A stretch of 64,000 nucleotides of DNA from Salidesulfovibrio onnuriiensis (GTDB taxonomy: Bacteria; Desulfobacterota; Desulfovibrionia; Desulfovibrionales; Desulfovibrionaceae): assembly GCF_008001235.1 (NCBI RefSeq), contig NZ_CP040751.1, positions 727,001 to 791,000 on the forward strand, read 5' to 3'. Position numbers and translations under genes: made by a program. Shown in pieces: positions 60,529 through 64,000 of the stretch (positions within the stretch are counted from its first letter, which is position 1; each line of letters starts with the position of its first letter). The notes below the pieces were generated by a model. The model was not told where the DNA came from. It searched no databases and saw only the letters and a program-made list of their open reading frames with translations.

Positions 60529-60824
60529 AGCAGGCGGACCGGGAGTCGGGGCATGTCATATTGCAGGATGTGTTCGGCATTCATGTCAGTTCCTGGCGCG
60601 ACCTGGACTGGGCGCAACGTCATTGCCGGGAGCTGGAGGCCAAGGGATACGAAACCTGGGTCAACCGGGTGGAGATCGACGGGGCTCTCTGGCATCGGGT
60701 GCTCGTGGGCCGTTACCAGAGCCTGGAAGCGGCCATGCAGGGGCGTCCCTCCGTGCTGGATTCGCTGGGAATGGACCATGCGCTCATCTACCGGCTGCAG
60801 GCCGAGAGCATGGCCGTCCGGTGA
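60504..60824 (+). CDS. SPOR-like domain, probably the out-of-frame C-terminus of TadD
   Basis: About 106 residues from an unconvincing GTG with no ribosome site. ILQDVFGIHVSSWRDLDWAQRHCRELEAKGYETWVNRVEIDGALWHRVLVGRYQS is a plain SPOR fold, which binds denuded peptidoglycan. It overlaps TadD by 25 bp in another frame. Adding one base at 60491-60495 would make it the TadD C-terminus, tying the lipoprotein to the cell wall. If read as a separate gene it lacks an export signal, which argues for the fusion. Confidence 0.65.
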   Translation: MELAETDLKQADRESGHVILQDVFGIHVSSWRDLDWAQRHCRELEAKGYETWVNRVEIDGALWHRVLVGRYQSLEAAMQGRPSVLDSLGMDHALIYRLQAESMAVR

Positions 60825-60853
60825 AGAAGGAAAGGCGCGAAACCGCAAAGTCC

Positions 60854-60882
60854 GGGCCGGGAACCGTGCTGGTTCCCGGCCC
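60854..60882 (+). terminator. Hairpin closing the tad operon
   Basis: GGGCCGGGAACC (60854-60865) pairs perfectly with GGTTCCCGGCCC (60871-60882), loop GTGCT. A T-run is not adjacent; TTTTTA occurs 32 bp further. Confidence 0.65.
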
Positions 60883-60991
60883 GCGTTGCGCCCTGGCTTC
60901 CAAATTCCTTCCTTTTTAGTTCGCCATGCCCTATCATTCGGAAAAGATGCAGCTTCCTCGCGGAGTCGGATGGAATTTCAGGAGAAGGAAC

Positions 60992-63154
60992 GTGGCAGCG
61001 GATCCCCCCCAGGTATTCAGGGTGCTGGCAGTGGACCCCGACATGGAGATGTTGACCTCCTACAGGGATGTCCTGTGCTTCGAGGGGGAGGAGCCCTCCG
61101 CGCTGGAGGCCCTGTTCGATCCGCTTCGTTCCGTTCCCAGCAACGAGGAGGTGGCCCGGGAGCCGGATCAGGCCGCCTTCGAGGTCAGTCTGCATCAGGA
61201 CGGCCGCGCGGCCCTCAGGGAGGCGGCCCATGCCATTGGCCGGGGCGGTTCCTTTGCCGTTGCCCTGGTGGAAATGGCCCAGGCCGGCGACCTGAGCGGC
61301 GTTGAGGTGGCCGAACGGCTGCGGGGCATCGATCCCAACGTGGAAATCGTCATGATGGCGGCCTCGTCCGGTATTCCGCTTAAGGAACTGAACAAGCGCA
61401 TTCCTCCGCCTGACAAGCTGCTCTACATCCAGAAACCCTTCCGTTCCCAGGAGCTTCGGCAGCTGGCCAATTCCCTGTGTCACAAATGGCATGCGGAGCT
61501 GCAACTCAAGGAATTCAACGAGCGTCTTTCCCAGATCGTGGACAACCGCACCCAGGAGCTGAACAAGGTCAACCGCAGGCTCATGCGCGATATTTCCAAG
61601 CGCGCCTCGGTGCTCAAGCAGCTCAAGGCCAGCGAGAAGCGCTACCGCCTGCTGTTCGACAAGGACATCACCGGCAACTTCGCGGCGGACGGGAACGGGC
61701 TCATTCTGGATTGCAACGAGGCCTTTGCGGCCATATTCGGTTTTTCCTCCCCGCAGGAGGCGAAGGGCATCGATATCCATGATCTCTGGGAGACGTTTCA
61801 GGGCGAGGGCGACCTGCGGGAAAAGCTGGCCCGGGGGGTGCGCATCAAGAATTACGAACTGGAACACCGGGGGAGGGGCGGGCGGATCCTGTTGCTGGCC
61901 AACGTGGATGCGGTCCGGTCCCAGGAAGGCGACCTGGAGGAGATCCGCGGCTACTTCTTCGATATCACCGAGCGCAAGGAACTGGAGGAGCAGCTCCGCC
62001 TGGCGCAGAAGATGGAGGCCCTGGGGACCTTGGCCGGTGGCATTGCCCACGACTTCAACAACATTCTCGGAGTGATCATGGGCTATGCCGAGATCATTCA
62101 GAGCGGGGCAGATACGGGGTCGGGCCTGGAGCGGCGCGCGGGCGAGATCTTGCTGGCCGGCGGACGGGCCCGTGACCTGGTGACGCAGATTCTCAATTTT
62201 TCCCGCCAGGGGCCTCAGGAGCGCCAACCCATGAATCTGGCCCCCTTGGTCAAGGAGGCGCTCAAGCTGCTCCGTTCCAGCATCCCAACCAACATCGAGA
62301 TCGATGTCCGGATCCTGGCCCGGGACGACCGCATCATGGCCGACGCCACCCAGGTGCACCAGGTGCTCATGAACCTGTGCACCAATGCGGCGCACGCCAT
62401 GCGCGAACACGGGGGCCGCATGGCCGTGGAGATCGCAGACGCCGATGATTCGGACCGGGCCTGCATTCCCGAGGAACTGGGACGCCCGGAATGGTTCGTG
62501 CGCCTCACCGTGCGCGACACGGGGCACGGCATCGAGCCGGACCTTCTGGACCGCATTTTCGATCCGTTCTTCACCACCAAGGGGCTGGGGGAAGGCACGG
62601 GCATGGGGCTTTCCATGGTTCACGGCATCGCCACCCGGCACGAGGGGCATGTGCACGTGGAGAGCGAGCCCGGCAACGGCGCGGTTTTTCACGTCTATCT
62701 TCCCCGTACGCCCAGCCTGGTCAAACCCGAGATGGCTTCGCCGCCGCCGTTGGTCTTCACCCGGGGGCGCATCCTGTTCGTGGACGATGAAAAGCCCCTG
62801 GTGGACGTGGGCCGGGAAATGCTGGAGGGTTTCGGTTTCGAGGTGGTCACCCGCACCAGCAGCATCGAGGCTCTGGAGGCCTTCCGCCACCGGGCCGACG
62901 ACTTCGACCTGGTCATCACGGACCAGGCCATGCCCAACATGACCGGCATGGAGCTCTCCCGCGAGATCCTCAAGATCCGCGCGGATCAGCCCATCATCCT
63001 GTGCACCGGGTTCAGCGAGGCGGTTTCCTACGAACGGATCCGCGAGGCGGGCATCGGCGATTTCATCATGAAGCCCATACTCAAGCACGAGCTCATGCAG
63101 AGCATGGGCAGGCTGTTGGGCGGCGGTGACGGGGATTCCGACCTGATCGGCTAG
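60992..63154 (+). CDS. PAS hybrid histidine kinase with receiver domains at both ends
   Basis: About 720 residues, soluble. The N-terminal receiver-like domain (about 5-130) has Glu94 in place of the phospho-acceptor Asp ([10 protein letters not shown]). A coiled coil follows, then PAS (about 215-340), HisKA with [13 protein letters not shown] (H353), HATPase ([26 protein letters not shown]) and a C-terminal receiver with an intact acid pair (LFVDDEK) and D644 (LVITDQAMP). The GTG at 60992 follows AGGAGAAGGAA closely; the ATG at 60926 has no ribosome site. Stop shares CTAG with the facing HD-GYP gene. A link to the unpaired Tad regulator upstream is possible but unproven. Confidence 0.86.
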   Translation: MAADPPQVFRVLAVDPDMEMLTSYRDVLCFEGEEPSALEALFDPLRSVPSNEEVAREPDQAAFEVSLHQDGRAALREAAHAIGRGGSFAVALVEMAQAGDLSGVEVAERLRGIDPNVEIVMMAASSGIPLKELNKRIPPPDKLLYIQKPFRSQELRQLANSLCHKWHAELQLKEFNERLSQIVDNRTQELNKVNRRLMRDISKRASVLKQLKASEKRYRLLFDKDITGNFAADGNGLILDCNEAFAAIFGFSSPQEAKGIDIHDLWETFQGEGDLREKLARGVRIKNYELEHRGRGGRILLLANVDAVRSQEGDLEEIRGYFFDITERKELEEQLRLAQKMEALGTLAGGIAHDFNNILGVIMGYAEIIQSGADTGSGLERRAGEILLAGGRARDLVTQILNFSRQGPQERQPMNLAPLVKEALKLLRSSIPTNIEIDVRILARDDRIMADATQVHQVLMNLCTNAAHAMREHGGRMAVEIADADDSDRACIPEELGRPEWFVRLTVRDTGHGIEPDLLDRIFDPFFTTKGLGEGTGMGLSMVHGIATRHEGHVHVESEPGNGAVFHVYLPRTPSLVKPEMASPPPLVFTRGRILFVDDEKPLVDVGREMLEGFGFEVVTRTSSIEALEAFRHRADDFDLVITDQAMPNMTGMELSREILKIRADQPIILCTGFSEAVSYERIREAGIGDFIMKPILKHELMQSMGRLLGGGDGDSDLIG

Positions 63155-64000
63155 TCGTTCATATCCACGAAATAGGTGATGCGCGAGCGCGGGCTCAGGT
63201 AGTCGAAGATTTCCGGGGGCAGGTGGCTGAGCCGGATGCTCTTTTCCACCTTGAGATCTGTTTCCTCGGCCAGCTCCACGATCAGGGCCTCCTTCTTGGG
63301 CACTTCCGAATCATAGAGCACCACGCTGGGCCGCAGCTGGTTGCTGGGGTTCACGGACATGACCATGCCGATGGTGCCGTTGGTGAGCTGCACCACGGTG
63401 CCGGGCGGATACACCCCCAGGCAACGGATGAACGAGGCCAGGAATTCCGTGTCGAACAGCTTTTTCTGCTGCCCGAACATGTAGGACAGGGCCAGGTAGG
63501 GGGTCAGGGTTTCCTCGGGATCCTTGCTGTTGCACAGGGTGTCGTAGGTGTCGGCAATGGCCGCGATGCGGGCCAGGGGATGGATAGCTTCGCCCGCAAG
63601 TCCTTCGGGGTAGCCGGAGCCGTCCATGCGCTCGTGGTGCTGCAGGATCACGGGCAGGGCACCGAGGGGGAATTCCTCAATGTTTTCCAGAATTTCGGTG
63701 CCAAAGGTCGGATGCCGCTCCATAAGTTCCTGCTCGGGCCTGGAGAGCGGCCCCCGTTTGAGCAGCAGCTTCTTTTCCATGCGCGACTTGCCCAGGTCGT
63801 GGAACAGTGCGCCCATGCCGAGGAGTTTCATGTCCTCTTCCGCCAGCCCGAGTTCCCGGCCTACCATCATGGACAGCACGGCCACGTTGAGGGAGTGGGA
63901 GTAGATGGGCTCGGTGCGGTTCATGACGTTCATGAGGTGCAGGGTGGATTCGCTGTCCCGGAGAAAATGTTCGGTGAGCCTGGCCACAAAGGCCTCGGCC
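63151..64000 (-). CDS. HD-GYP protein (5' end outside the window)
   Basis: 283 residues are visible; the frame stays open to the window edge and has no convincing start. HD-GYP motifs are complete: YSHSLNVAVLSMM, GALFHDLGKSRM, HPTFGTEILEN, HHERMDGSGYP and ADTYDTLCNSKD, so c-di-GMP hydrolysis is likely. A C-terminal extension (about 190-278) ends FVDMND. It is the third HD-GYP gene in the window and, like the one at 13846-14835, converges on a hybrid kinase with a shared CTAG stop. Confidence 0.85.
   Translation of the reverse strand, partial: AEAFVARLTEHFLRDSESTLHLMNVMNRTEPIYSHSLNVAVLSMMVGRELGLAEEDMKLLGMGALFHDLGKSRMEKKLLLKRGPLSRPEQELMERHPTFGTEILENIEEFPLGALPVILQHHERMDGSGYPEGLAGEAIHPLARIAAIADTYDTLCNSKDPEETLTPYLALSYMFGQQKKLFDTEFLASFIRCLGVYPPGTVVQLTNGTIGMVMSVNPSNQLRPSVVLYDSEVPKKEALIVELAEETDLKVEKSIRLSHLPPEIFDYLSPRSRITYFVDMND

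Overview
The window is high-GC bacterial DNA. Its gene content points to a Desulfovibrio-type sulfate reducer (Desulfobacterota): a flavoredoxin, a C_GCAxxG redox protein, an archaeal-type Thi4, and many HD-GYP, HDOD and HD signalling proteins. That assignment is inferred from gene content; there is no rRNA or tRNA gene in the window to confirm it.

Layout. (1) 1-4975: the tail of a membrane protein, a tRNA-type adenine methyltransferase, a C_GCAxxG/DUF3795 fusion, then a tightly overlapping four-gene set that looks like an Mre11-Rad50 (SbcCD) complex whose Rad50 ATPase is split into separate N-lobe and C-lobe genes. (2) 5109-8597, minus strand: EAL/HDOD, HD and GAF/HD-GYP proteins. (3) 8754-10649: TPP riboswitch, thi4, a 12-bp hairpin and thiE. 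(4) 10697-22788: sirtuin, ZIP transporter, hybrid kinase facing an HD-GYP protein, chemoreceptor with two periplasmic CZB-like modules, U32 peptidase, MORN protein, CBS/ACT protein, alpha/beta hydrolase and DUF2784 protein. (5) 22789-23641: a gene-poor stretch holding two tandem, clearly related structured-RNA candidates. (6) 23642-33325: peroxiredoxin, M16C protease, RND pump with adaptor, flavoredoxin and an exported alpha/beta-hydrolase-like protein.

(7) 33397-47174: an incomplete podovirus-like module (holin-like pair, terminase, major capsid, portal, Bbp19-like, assembly protein). Tail, integrase, repressor and lysin genes are missing. It is interrupted by a TPR lipoprotein, a large FecR/RTX protein and a strange low-complexity protein. 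A 20-bp operator core occurs twice and a promoter-like block twice, always upstream of phage genes. Terminase and assembly genes each carry a one-base frameshift in a homopolymer.

(8) 47265-60824: a Tad/Flp pilus locus. Minor pseudopilins tadE, tadG and a second tadE lie on the minus strand. An NtrC-type sigma-54 activator and then flp-tadV-cpaB-cpaC-lipoprotein-small membrane protein-cpaE-cpaF-tadB-tadC-tadD lie on the plus strand. Three copies of a 17-bp palindrome flank the activator gene, and consensus sigma-54 promoters face outward towards both pilus units, so the regulatory circuit can be read directly from the sequence. (9) 60992-64000: another hybrid kinase facing another HD-GYP gene, cut by the window end.

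The best candidates for undescribed biology are the split Rad50 operon, the tandem RNA pair at 22.9-23.45 kb, the self-contained sigma-54 Tad circuit, and the phage-relic regulon with its operator repeats.
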